Positions 52,471 to 60,245 of a DNA stretch of 64,000 nt are shown here, piece by piece. This DNA comes from UBA5314 sp964635975 (GTDB lineage Bacteria > Bacillota > Syntrophomonadia > Syntrophomonadales > Syntrophomonadaceae). Under the pieces are notes generated by a model. That model searched no databases and had not been told where the DNA came from. It worked only from the letters and a program-made list of their open reading frames with translations. Position numbers and translations under genes: made by a program. Every line of letters starts with the position of its first letter. The stretch's first letter is position 1. Location of the stretch: positions 72,083 through 136,082 of the forward strand of contig CAZWPO010000004.1 in assembly GCA_964635975.1 (NCBI GenBank). Reading direction: 5' to 3'.

Positions 52471-53209
52471 TTAAAAACCGCCTGGTAATAAAATAGTGTT
52501 CTGTATCCTCATAATTGATGATCTGCAGCGGGGTCTGATCGAAATCGTATATAGTTGCCCCTGGATATGCCATAAGGACTGGGGAATGGGTGGCAATTAT
52601 AAACTGAGCCTTCCCGGACTTATCCAGCTGGTGCATCAGCCTTAAGAAGGTAAGCTGCCGCGCTGGAGAGAGGGCAGCCTCGGGTTCATCTAAAAAATAA
52701 ATGCCTCTACTGTTGAACCTGTGTAAAAATAACGACAAAAAAGCTTCCCCATGAGATTGCTTATGCAAAGATTTGCCACCATAGGGCTGATAGGCTCCGG
52801 GAAATTCCTTTGCCATCTCATCAATATAGCTGGCAAAATCATAAAATGTCTCTGCTCGCAGGAAAAATCCCGAAGTCACCTTAGGCATCCAGGAAAGCGT
52901 AATAATATCTTCAAGGTTGTGTTTGTCTTCACTGGCGTCCAGCAAAGAGCTTTGCCCTCCCCCCACCAGACTAAATCCACTTTTCATTGCTATTGCCTCC
53001 AGCAAAGTAGATTTGCCGGAACCGTTTTCCCCCACGAAAAAAGTAATGTTAGTGAGCAGTTCAATTTTTTCCAGCCCACGAATTGAGGAAATATTGAAGG
53101 GGAATTTATTATTGTTTTGAGCCTTTTTCCAGTTAAAACGGATGCTTTTTAAGAAAGGCAAAGCAACCTCCTTATTGAAATCTGGATATTTCCAATTATT
53201 ATAAACCAT
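52424..53209 (-). CDS. Stand-alone AAA/ABC-type ATPase (COG3910-like)
   Basis: Protein of 261 residues: Walker A FFVGENGSGKST, a signature-like HGEAFLSLFLHRF, Walker B GIYFLDEPEAALSP and the switch THSPVLMAYPGA. This is the compact SMC/ABC-like ATPase seen as a single soluble chain in many bacteria, function unknown; some relatives work in phage defence. No nuclease partner is encoded next to it. The ATG at 53209 has a poor ribosome site. Its 3' end overlaps the dead XRE frame. Confidence 0.8.
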   Translation of the reverse strand: MVYNNWKYPDFNKEVALPFLKSIRFNWKKAQNNNKFPFNISSIRGLEKIELLTNITFFVGENGSGKSTLLEAIAMKSGFSLVGGGQSSLLDASEDKHNLEDIITLSWMPKVTSGFFLRAETFYDFASYIDEMAKEFPGAYQPYGGKSLHKQSHGEAFLSLFLHRFNSRGIYFLDEPEAALSPARQLTFLRLMHQLDKSGKAQFIIATHSPVLMAYPGATIYDFDQTPLQIINYEDTEHYFITRRFLNDRESFLHELFEEEI

Positions 53210-53422
53210 TATCCCAATTACAAGTAGGCGACTGTGTTATGCTTCCCTCCCCTTGCCACATGCCAGTGGCTTTGAAGCAAAAGGAACTGGTCATGAGGCT
53301 GTAAGCAGAAAATATTATACTAATCGGCAAGTCTGATTATCCTGGGGACCGCAGGGAAAACCAAGTTGCCGATCATGGGAGGTCGTTCCCCAATTTTTAG
53401 CGGTCCGCATATCAAGACCTTC

Positions 53423-53581
53423 CTATACCTTAATTTCTTTTCCTGCGGCTTTTAATTCTTTTTGATAAGCTTTCCATCCGGGGCACCACTTTGTATGCCA
53501 GAACCAGAGCCTACTCATAAAGGCCTGGGGATTCCTCTTAGCTGATGCTCTCCATTTACAGTTCGCGCAATTGGACGCCAT
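53423..53581 (-). CDS. Small Cys protein, 52 residues
   Basis: ATG with a run of eight G seven bases upstream; reads MASNCANCKWRASAKRNPQA then FMSRLWFWHTKWCPGWKAYQ and ends GKEIKV. The CxxC near the N-terminus, the WHTKWCPGWKAY block and the basic helix match a conserved small-protein type I recall from other anaerobes, function unknown. It could bind a metal or iron-sulfur cluster through its three Cys and His. The rest of 53210-53807 holds no other gene. Confidence 0.7.
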   Translation of the reverse strand: MASNCANCKWRASAKRNPQAFMSRLWFWHTKWCPGWKAYQKELKAAGKEIKV

Positions 53582-53760
53582 GTATTTTTCCCCCCCCAAT
53601 ATGATCAGATATTAAACGTCTTCTTACCGATATTTCTTATAAGTAATCTATAAATATTATATCTCTCACTTAGGATGGATTCCAAAGATAGCGTTATAAC
53701 CTTTGAGCATCTTGAAGTATTTGGCCTTCCCCGATCAAAAATTTATATAGGTATTTTTAG

Positions 53761-53793
53761 TATCAATATGATATCATTATGGTATCAAGTTCT
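53761..53793. promoter_or_regulatory. Three 11-bp phased direct repeats upstream of the SPFH gene
   Basis: TATCA occurs at 53761, 53772 and 53783, exactly 11 bp apart (TATCAATATGA, TATCATTATGG, TATCAAGTTCT), immediately before GGGAGG of the SPFH gene. Repeats on one helix face are what a ribbon-helix-helix repressor, encoded two genes on, could bind. Confidence 0.55.
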
Positions 53794-53807
53794 GGGAGGT
53801 TTAAAAA

Positions 53808-54650
53808 ATGCAGGAAAAATCAGCGTGGAAGTTGAATGGTTTTGTAGCATTGTTGCTCGCAGTTATTTTTCTGTTAGGTTCGCTGTATTGTTTTGCTCAA
53901 ACATCTATTATTAGCGGCACTATATTGGCGTTGGTGGCAACCATAACATTCATCTCAATAACCGTGGTTCAGCCAAATCAAGCTTTAGCGATTACCTTTT
54001 TTGGCAGGTATATTGGCAGTATCAGAGAAAGCGGCATCTGGATGACGGTCCCGTTTTCCGCCAGAAAAAAAGTGTCTCTTCGGGTCAGCAATTTTAACAG
54101 TAAAACCCTCAAGGTTAATGACGTCGAGGGAAATCCGGTAGAAATCGCGGCGGTTGTTGTATTTAGGGTTATTGACTCCGCCCGGGCGCTTTTTGACGTC
54201 GATAACTATGAAGCATTTGTGGAAATACAAAGCGAAACCGCCCTGCGTCACGTGGCTACCAAGTATCCGTATGACAATTTCGAGGATGATGGGTATTCTT
54301 TGCGTGGAAATGCTGATGAAGTAGCTAATGAACTGACTCGCGAGCTCCAATCCCGTCTTGCCTTAGCCGGCGTAGAAGTGATGGAAGCTCGTTTAACCCA
54401 CCTGGCCTACGCAACCGAGATTGCCAGCGCTATGTTACAACGTCAACAAGCTACAGCTATATTGGCCGCACGGCAAAAAATCGTTGAAGGTGCGGTAGGA
54501 ATGGCACAGATGGCCTTGACTCGTCTCGTAGAAGAAGGGATAGTCGAGCTTGATCAGGAGCGCAAGGTCGCTATGATCAACAATATATTAGTGGCTATTA
54601 TTTCAGACCGTGGGGCCCAACCCATTCTCAACACCGGCAGTATTTATTGA
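53808..54650 (+). CDS. SPFH/band 7 protein of an SPFH-RHH pair
   Basis: Protein of 280 residues. Two N-terminal membrane spans (about 12-30 and 35-54), then a band-7 domain (about 58-230) with VVQPNQALAITFFGRYIGSIRESGIWMTVPF and VEIAAVVVFRVIDSARALFDVDNYEAFVEIQSETALRHVATKYPYD. It ends with a short helical tail. It differs from the stomatin at 17508 in topology and lacks an NfeD partner. Instead a DNA-binding ribbon-helix-helix gene follows by 15 bp. GGGAGG precedes the ATG. Function unknown; membrane scaffold is the family role. Confidence 0.85.
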   Translation: MQEKSAWKLNGFVALLLAVIFLLGSLYCFAQTSIISGTILALVATITFISITVVQPNQALAITFFGRYIGSIRESGIWMTVPFSARKKVSLRVSNFNSKTLKVNDVEGNPVEIAAVVVFRVIDSARALFDVDNYEAFVEIQSETALRHVATKYPYDNFEDDGYSLRGNADEVANELTRELQSRLALAGVEVMEARLTHLAYATEIASAMLQRQQATAILAARQKIVEGAVGMAQMALTRLVEEGIVELDQERKVAMINNILVAIISDRGAQPILNTGSIY

Positions 54651-54665
54651 TAGGCGGAATCTTAT

Positions 54666-54872
54666 ATGGCAGGCCAGAAGAAAAGCTTTCCACTTCGCAT
54701 AGATCCTGATATATACTCAGCCCTGGAAAGATGGGCCCAGGACGAGTTTAGAAGCGTCAACGGTCACATAGAATTCATCTTGAGAGAATCTCTAAAAAAA
54801 GCAGGTCGGCTTACTGAAAAACGTGCCTCAAGTTCTTCTTTGACTAACGATACAGAGTCCGATTCGCATTAA
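54666..54872 (+). CDS. Arc-type ribbon-helix-helix protein
   Basis: Protein of 68 residues: KSFPLRIDPDIYSALERWAQDEFRSVNGHIEFILRESLKKAGR is a full Arc-like ribbon-helix-helix, followed by a Ser/Thr/Asp tail. It lies 15 bp after the SPFH gene. No toxin is present, so the pair is not a classic toxin-antitoxin module. A plausible role is repression of its own operon, perhaps released through the SPFH membrane protein; this is inference. Confidence 0.8.
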   Translation: MAGQKKSFPLRIDPDIYSALERWAQDEFRSVNGHIEFILRESLKKAGRLTEKRASSSSLTNDTESDSH

Positions 54873-54886
54873 GGAAGCAGCAGGGT

Positions 54887-54935
54887 ACGGATGTGACAGT
54901 AAATCCATTCTTCTTGTCACTCCGCCCCCTGTTAA
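54887..54935. terminator. Possible convergent terminator
   Basis: Imperfect dyad CAGGG...CGGATGTGACA / TGTCACTCCG...CCCTG between the RHH gene and the toroid-fold gene. No T tract is seen. Confidence 0.35.
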
Positions 54936-54962
54936 TTGCGAGATTTCCCGGCTCCCTCTCGT

Positions 54963-55964
54963 TCAATATTTCATCAGAATGTTTAGCGCTTTTTGGGTTA
55001 TCCACTTGGAATTCTGACCTTTGGTTTCGATGTCCTCAATCATCTTTCCGTTAAAGGTGTTCTCCAGCTTCCATCTATGCTCTTGGTTTTGTTTACTCTT
55101 TACGATTTCCACGGCTTCATTCATGCGGGGATCCTTATAGCCCAAATCGACTAATATGCCCAGGATCTCCAGTATATCGGTTTGATACATGAGCGGGAAA
55201 CCGAGCTTCAACCATCCCGGTTTTGATGTTTTTTCCAGCTGGTGACTCTTCTTATAGATGTGGTGAACCAGTATGTATTCAGCAAGTTCTTCTATCTTAT
55301 TTTCAATTACACGGTTTCGTTTCTCCTCTGGTATGGCAGATAATGCTTTGAGCGACTTTATCACTCCCATATGACAAGTATGTTTTCCCCAGCATACGTC
55401 GTATCTTTCATATGGCCACCTAGCAGGAGCTTCGGTAATGCCATCGTCACTTCTTTGATATTGGCATATCCATTCGATGCCCTTCTCGACTCTAATGTCA
55501 TCAATAAAACCCAGCTTGATTAGGCTCCAAACCATGTTTCCGGTTAAGCACGGTATTACCTCACTATGCCTTCCGCCCGCAGACTTTCCGCTTTTATGTA
55601 TGGCAAACCCGTAACTTTCTATATCTTGCGAATTTTCCAGGATGAACTCCCCGGCGTTTCTTACTTGCTGGTTAGCTGGATCAGCTCCCAATTCTGCTAG
55701 TATCATCAGTTGCCACACGGTCCCGGAATACTTATTAAGATAAAACCTTTTGGGCTCACCCCAGTAGCCGGCTTCATTTTGCTGTTTCAGTATTTTCGGA
55801 ACGACTCCTAAGGTCATTATTTTTTGTTTTGTTTCTAATACTTCAAGGCTCGATTCTGATGAATTCAATAGCCTTGTTAAAGTAAAATATCTAACTGATG
55901 GATTTTCTTTTTCCAATAACCAGGCAACGGTTTCTTCATTGGTAATTTCTTTTATATTCTTCAC
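54963..55964 (-). CDS. Alpha/alpha-toroid (prenyltransferase/squalene-cyclase-like) protein
   Basis: Protein of 333 residues starting at GTG behind AAGGGGGTG. It contains repeated helical hairpins of the terpenoid-cyclase/prenyltransferase toroid (ILKQQNEAGYWGEPKRFYLNKYSGTVWQLMILAELG; GIEWICQYQRSDDGITEAP), but the DxDD or other cyclase catalytic motif is absent. Such proteins are often wrongly labelled NifH in databases. Conserved His/Cys (CWGKHTCHMGVIKSL) suggest metal binding. Role unknown. Confidence 0.7.
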   Translation of the reverse strand: MKNIKEITNEETVAWLLEKENPSVRYFTLTRLLNSSESSLEVLETKQKIMTLGVVPKILKQQNEAGYWGEPKRFYLNKYSGTVWQLMILAELGADPANQQVRNAGEFILENSQDIESYGFAIHKSGKSAGGRHSEVIPCLTGNMVWSLIKLGFIDDIRVEKGIEWICQYQRSDDGITEAPARWPYERYDVCWGKHTCHMGVIKSLKALSAIPEEKRNRVIENKIEELAEYILVHHIYKKSHQLEKTSKPGWLKLGFPLMYQTDILEILGILVDLGYKDPRMNEAVEIVKSKQNQEHRWKLENTFNGKMIEDIETKGQNSKWITQKALNILMKY

Positions 55965-56019
55965 ATTTCTTCACCCCCTTACATCTGGTTTTTATACATA
56001 CAAATTGATCAACGTCTCC

Positions 56020-56682
56020 TTAAAAATCTTTATTCATGTAGATGCGTAAGGAAATGAAATAAGAAATTAAATACACTAACAAAAGAGCGCTTAATGAGAT
56101 CAGGAGAACCATCAGGCTTTGATCCCTGGTCGCCTGGGTCAGATTCTGCACCCAGTAAACCTGATTGTTGTTTACCAGATAGGATGCGATCTGTACCGGG
56201 GCAAAAAAGATGATTAGAAATATAATGATGTTAAAAATTCTAAGCCACTGCGCCCCGGTTTTAAAGTAGAAAGGTAAAGAGAAAGCAGCCAACACCATTG
56301 CTGATACAACTGTGATGGTTATATCACTGAGTTTTATCAAGCGATTATTTAATGGGGAAGGTAGCTGGTGAAAAACCAGACCTATCACTCCCACTATGAT
56401 TAAAGCCATAACGATACAGGTAAGCAGTGATAAGTATTTAGAAGCCACTACTTCCTTGCGGGTGGTCGGCAAACTGTTGACAATAATGTCGCTGTTATTT
56501 TTATATTCTGACTGTGCGATTCCGATAATAGTAATGTACGATATCCCAAAAGCCGCCATGCTGTATGTGAATTCCTTAAAAATAGGATCAGCGAATACAA
56601 AGAATAAAAAGATGCTGTAGAAGACACCAAACCATAACATTTTCTTTTGCAGGATAATTTCCTTTTTAATTAAGTGCTGCAT
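56020..56682 (-). CDS. ABC-2 type exporter permease
   Basis: Protein of 220 residues with six membrane spans, of the ABC2_membrane_5 (YhcI/YtrC-like) type; EYKNNSDIIVNSLPTTRKEVVASKY near residue 65 is the family's conserved cytoplasmic loop. AAGGAGG precedes the ATG. Its start overlaps the ATPase gene by 17 bp. Together they form an exporter controlled by the GntR repressor gene upstream, a layout linked in Bacillus to cell-envelope stress and antibiotics. Confidence 0.85.
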   Translation of the reverse strand: MQHLIKKEIILQKKMLWFGVFYSIFLFFVFADPIFKEFTYSMAAFGISYITIIGIAQSEYKNNSDIIVNSLPTTRKEVVASKYLSLLTCIVMALIIVGVIGLVFHQLPSPLNNRLIKLSDITITVVSAMVLAAFSLPFYFKTGAQWLRIFNIIIFLIIFFAPVQIASYLVNNNQVYWVQNLTQATRDQSLMVLLISLSALLLVYLISYFISLRIYMNKDF

Positions 56683-57538
56683 GATTATCCCTCCTTGCGC
56701 TATAAAGAACGATTTGATCCAGATTGGGATACTCGTACAGGGCCTTATCCCTGAACAAACGTTTAATCTGAACCGGATTGCTGCTCAGCGCTTCAAAACC
56801 GAAGTCGCTTTCTCTGATACCCAGCAGCAATTTTCTAGATGTATCATCAAGCAATTCCCGCGGCCCTTTAACCATCAGATACTTTTCTCTGAGATTCTCC
56901 CGGTTGTCAGAGAAGACTACACGTCCCTGGTTAATGAAACAGATATAATCGGCTATTCTTTCCAGGTCAGAGGTTATATGAGTGGAAAACAGGATGCCCC
57001 GTTTTTCATCCTGCATCTCTCCCTGGAGAATTTCGAGCAGTTCAGCCCGAAATACGGGATCTAATCCCGATGTTGGTTCATCCATGAGTATGAGTTCAGC
57101 ACCATGGGACAGAGCTAGAACCAGAGAGTATTTCATTTTCATGCCGCGGGAGAGTGCCTTGATTTTCTTTTTCGGAGGCAGGTCAAAAGCTTTAATGTAT
57201 TTGCGGTAGAGGTGTTCATCCCAGTTTAAGTAAAAGGGAGCAATAATTCTCTTCATCTCATCAAGATTTAGATCTTCATAAAAGTAATTTTCATCATAAA
57301 CAAATCCAATCTTTTGTTTAATCTCCTTCTCACGGAGGCGGTTATCCTGCCCAAAAACCGAAACCTGGCCGGCATCCCGATTAATCAAGTTCATAATCAG
57401 CTTGATAGTAGTAGTTTTACCCGCTCCGTTAGGGCCTACTAACCCCATAATATAGCCTTTAGGAAGAGTGAAGCTGACATCTAAATGAAAATCGCCAAAT
57501 GACTTGGACAGTCCCTGAACATCAAGAATGGGTTCCAT
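56666..57538 (-). CDS. ABC exporter ATP-binding subunit (YtrB/YhcH-like)
   Basis: Protein of 290 residues: Walker A GLVGPNGAGKTTT, Q-loop, signature LSRGMKMKYSLVLALSHG, Walker B LILMDEPTSGLDP and switch FSTHITSD. The C-terminal 70 residues are the usual extension. The signature reads LSRGM instead of LSGGQ, common in this subfamily. It lies 3 bp after the GntR gene and overlaps the permease gene. Confidence 0.9.
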   Translation of the reverse strand: MEPILDVQGLSKSFGDFHLDVSFTLPKGYIMGLVGPNGAGKTTTIKLIMNLINRDAGQVSVFGQDNRLREKEIKQKIGFVYDENYFYEDLNLDEMKRIIAPFYLNWDEHLYRKYIKAFDLPPKKKIKALSRGMKMKYSLVLALSHGAELILMDEPTSGLDPVFRAELLEILQGEMQDEKRGILFSTHITSDLERIADYICFINQGRVVFSDNRENLREKYLMVKGPRELLDDTSRKLLLGIRESDFGFEALSSNPVQIKRLFRDKALYEYPNLDQIVLYSARRDNHAALN

Positions 57539-57541
57539 GCT

Positions 57542-57916
57542 CTAAACCTCCTTGTATAAAAGTGCTAGCATTTCCTGCAACTCCTCCAGACTCACGCCCA
57601 AAAGGATGCTTTCCTTTACAATCTCACTCAGACGGTTTTCTATCAGGCTCATCCGCTTCTCACGTAGAAATTCAGAATTTTGCTGGGCAACAAATGAGCC
57701 TTTTCCCGATACCGTCTCAATAAAGCCGCCTCGCTCGAGCTCATCGTATGCCCGTTTGATAGTGATGACACTGATCTGAAGCTGCCCGGCCAGGTTGCGG
57801 ATGGACGGCAGGGCATCGCCCGCTTGCAGTTCCCCCTTTAGGATATGGCTCTGGATCTGCTGCCGAATCTGTTCGTATATTGGATCTGGTGACGCGTTGG
57901 AGAGGATAATCTGCAA
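57542..57916 (-). CDS. GntR-family repressor (YtrA subfamily)
   Basis: Protein of 124 residues. The start is the TTG at 57916 (GGAGG 8 bases upstream), giving MQIILSNASPDPIYEQIRQQIQSHILKGELQAGDALPSIRNLAGQLQISVITIKRAYDELERGGFIETVSGKG, the standard YtrA winged helix. A short C-terminal helical part follows. First gene of the exporter operon. YtrA-type repressors respond to wall-active antibiotics in Bacillus. Confidence 0.9.
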   Translation of the reverse strand: MQIILSNASPDPIYEQIRQQIQSHILKGELQAGDALPSIRNLAGQLQISVITIKRAYDELERGGFIETVSGKGSFVAQQNSEFLREKRMSLIENRLSEIVKESILLGVSLEELQEMLALLYKEV

Positions 57917-57951
57917 TGGCCATACCTCCAAATAAATATAAAACCCGAGTA

Positions 57952-57974
57952 CTGTATATATTCACTATATACAG
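57952..57974. promoter_or_regulatory. GntR operator
   Basis: Perfect inverted repeat CTGTATATA-TTCAC-TATATACAG, 36 bp upstream of the TTG start. Size and place fit the binding site of the YtrA-type repressor. Confidence 0.8.
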
Positions 57975-58275
57975 TATATGCAGATAATTTTATATCGTCA
58001 AGCGATTAATGATTATCGTATAGACAAACCTGTTTAATGATATTGAATCGTTTTGTCTGAGGAAAGTGAGATAGCTTTGACGGTAAGTCATCTTAAAGAG
58101 AGTATACTGCAGTATTATTTATGCCAACTTATCACCCCCTTTCCTGGATGCTGCCAGGAATTGGAGGTTTCCCATTTGGCTACTATATTCGGCCATCAGC
58201 CACGTGTTTTAAATGCATTTTCCCTTTGTCTACCTGATTACTAGAAAAATGCGTATTGGGTCTACTGTTCCTGAT
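57975..58275. other. 300-bp spacer
   Basis: AT-rich, no gene or clear terminator. AGTATACTGCAGTATT near 58098 is a short dyad. Confidence 0.35.
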
Positions 58276-59073
58276 TTACATAAAGAATACTGGCTCCTTT
58301 CGATCCCGACAGGCTTTACTCAGTCTGGTTGCAACATCTTTAACCATACCAGGTTTCATTGTCAACGCATTCTCGGGACACTTCTTAATGCAGGCACAGC
58401 ACTGGATGCATTTTTCTAAATCAATTGAAAAACCATTTTCCAAGCCTATAGCACCAACAGGACATTCCAGTTCACAGATCCCACATTGCGAACATTCATC
58501 ATTAATTGCTATGAAATCAATAACCCATGGGTTAAATTCCTTATAGGGATAATTTCCAGGTACAGTGATATCGGGAATGTGATCTATTGATGCCATAGAC
58601 CGTAGTCTTTCGTCTATTTTATTTCCAAACAGCTCAGCCTGGTCAACATCGCTTACGTCCGGACGAGCGAGTGCAATTGGTGTTTCTGAACCGGAAAAGG
58701 AGTGTTCACCGATAAATGCGGCACAGGCAAGCGGCACACATCCATGCTCCACCATGGTGTCTTTGAGTTCTAGTAAAGCATCGTCATATTCACGATTACC
58801 ATAAACTACAATGCACACGGTAGGCGTTCTGCGGGATTTGAGCGTATACAGCCAGTCAACTGCCGCGGCTGGAACCCTGCCGCCATAAACTGGCACGCCG
58901 ATAACAAGCAAGTCATTTTCTGATGTTTGCAATGCTTGTTTCCTTATCTCAGGTCTCGTAATATCCATAGTTTCCACAGGATTTTGATTGATTCCACGCG
59001 CAATACTTTCAATAATCGTTCTTGTAGTACCGGTAGCTGAAAAATATACCAGTTTCACTGACTCTATTTTCAT
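58276..59073 (-). CDS. EFR1-type flavodoxin/2[4Fe-4S] ferredoxin
   Basis: Protein of 265 residues; the ATG at 59073 has GGAGG before it and the longer frame is not needed. Residues 1-160 are a flavodoxin fold (phosphate loop FSATGTTRT; GVPVYGGRVP; VVYGNREYDDA). Residues about 190-235 hold two ferredoxin motifs, CSQCGICELECPVGAI and CIQCCACIKKCPENAL. This soluble EFR1 protein should shuttle low-potential electrons in an anaerobic reductive pathway. It stands alone. Confidence 0.9.
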   Translation of the reverse strand: MKIESVKLVYFSATGTTRTIIESIARGINQNPVETMDITRPEIRKQALQTSENDLLVIGVPVYGGRVPAAAVDWLYTLKSRRTPTVCIVVYGNREYDDALLELKDTMVEHGCVPLACAAFIGEHSFSGSETPIALARPDVSDVDQAELFGNKIDERLRSMASIDHIPDITVPGNYPYKEFNPWVIDFIAINDECSQCGICELECPVGAIGLENGFSIDLEKCIQCCACIKKCPENALTMKPGMVKDVATRLSKACRDRKEPVFFM

Positions 59074-59196
59074 TCGTCCACCTCCATTAAATCTACTGCC
59101 CAGCGCAGTAACACCTTGATAATCAGCTGATAATAAAGCAGACCAGCAGGGAACGGGGATTCGCATTCTTGCGCCCGAGAGCCAAGCCTGTTTTAG

Positions 59197-59562
59197 CTAT
59201 TGTTCTGACTTGCAACTGCAATATACGAATATCCCTCCCAGCAGGCAGAGTGGAACAACCGCTAAAAATAGCACGCCCCAATTGCCTTCCAGCACATCAA
59301 AGGCAAAGATCATGAATAAAGCCGCAGCGATAAGGATCATGCCCCCAATTCGCTCCAATTTCCACGTTAATAGATTGATGAGGTAAAGTCCTACCCAGGG
59401 AATGGCGTTGGGGGAATTCAGAATAATACCCTTGAACCCCCCTCCATATTGCTCTGCCCCGGATAACAATGCAAATACGAACCAAAACGTTGTAACTATC
59501 AGCAGAATGGTTCGTGCTGTATACCTGTATATCTGGTTTTTCTTCCCTTGACTATAGATCAT
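59197..59562 (-). CDS. Small four-span membrane protein (DUF7670-like)
   Basis: Protein of 121 residues with four membrane spans (about 22-38, 50-68, 75-92, 97-115). The ATG at 59562 has GGAG six bases ahead and lies inside the end of the HTH gene (11-bp overlap), so it is translationally coupled. The motif PWVGLYLINLLTWKLERIGG lies mid-protein. The family name is a guess; no function is known. Confidence 0.7.
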   Translation of the reverse strand: MIYSQGKKNQIYRYTARTILLIVTTFWFVFALLSGAEQYGGGFKGIILNSPNAIPWVGLYLINLLTWKLERIGGMILIAAALFMIFAFDVLEGNWGVLFLAVVPLCLLGGIFVYCSCKSEQ

Positions 59563-60028
59563 GTTCGCTCCTTTCCGGCTCATCGGACAGCTCCGCTAGA
59601 CACTTCAAAGCCTTATCTTTACTGAAGCTGCTGAACCAGAGATAATTTTCTGCATCCAGGATTCTATAGTGACCACTGACCAAGTTTTGCTGAATATGGA
59701 AAGCGCCTGCTGCTTCAACCTCTTTCCACCAGACTCTTCCACCCATGGTCCGTATCTTAGGTGTGTAAATGCTCTGCCGGATCAAAACCTGAAGAAGCCC
59801 TAAGGGTTCTGCTCCTAAATATCCCTGGATAATCTCACTCTCCGGGAACAACGCACATACTGTTACTACGACCGACCAGCTAGCATTTTTTCGTCCCTTC
59901 TCAATATCCACCAGTGTTTTTTTTGATAGGCCTAAAATCTCTGACATTTGTTCCTGTGAATAATTCATTTCCACCCGGATCAGCTTCATTTTCTGACTTA
60001 TATCTCTGATAATAGTTCTCCTGTCCAT
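59552..60028 (-). CDS. XRE-type HTH regulator with novel C-terminal domain
   Basis: Protein of 158 residues. Residues about 8-65 form an XRE helix-turn-helix (MKLIRVEMNYSQEQMSEILGLSKKTLVDIEKGRKNASW). The remaining 90 residues (RTMGGRVWWKEVEAAGAFHIQQNLVSGHYRILDAENYLWFSSFSKDKA) are not recognised and may sense a ligand. First gene of an operon with the small membrane protein. A 22-bp perfect palindrome lies in its promoter. Confidence 0.85.
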   Translation of the reverse strand: MDRRTIIRDISQKMKLIRVEMNYSQEQMSEILGLSKKTLVDIEKGRKNASWSVVVTVCALFPESEIIQGYLGAEPLGLLQVLIRQSIYTPKIRTMGGRVWWKEVEAAGAFHIQQNLVSGHYRILDAENYLWFSSFSKDKALKCLAELSDEPERSEHDL

Positions 60029-60051
60029 CAGCCACCCCTGTTGATAATAAT

Positions 60052-60073
60052 TATAGTGTAATATTACACTATA
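60052..60073. promoter_or_regulatory. 22-bp palindromic operator of the XRE gene
   Basis: Perfect palindrome with arms TATAGTGTAAT / ATTACACTATA, about 24 bp before the XRE start codon and overlapping the promoter region. Strong candidate for autorepression. Confidence 0.8.
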
Positions 60074-60245
60074 TGTTTATATGTTACAACGCACGGCGTA
60101 GTCTGGCAAGAATAACTCTGGAACTCGAGACCCACGTCTTCTTGTAAAGAACAGCTAATTCTGGTGACCAATACTATTTTATTAGATCTAGGCAACATTG
60201 ATAAATTATAATAAGAAAGTGATTCAAATAAGGACTAGTGTTTAG

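Noticed and set aside
52424..53209. AAA ATPase as part of a retron or Gabija-type defence system
   Set aside because: No reverse transcriptase, UvrD-like partner or nuclease gene is adjacent; the UvrD-like gene lies 10 kb away.
53675..53914. Frame of 79 codons overlapping the SPFH start
   Set aside because: It lies over the promoter repeats and runs into the SPFH gene in another phase; no ribosome site.
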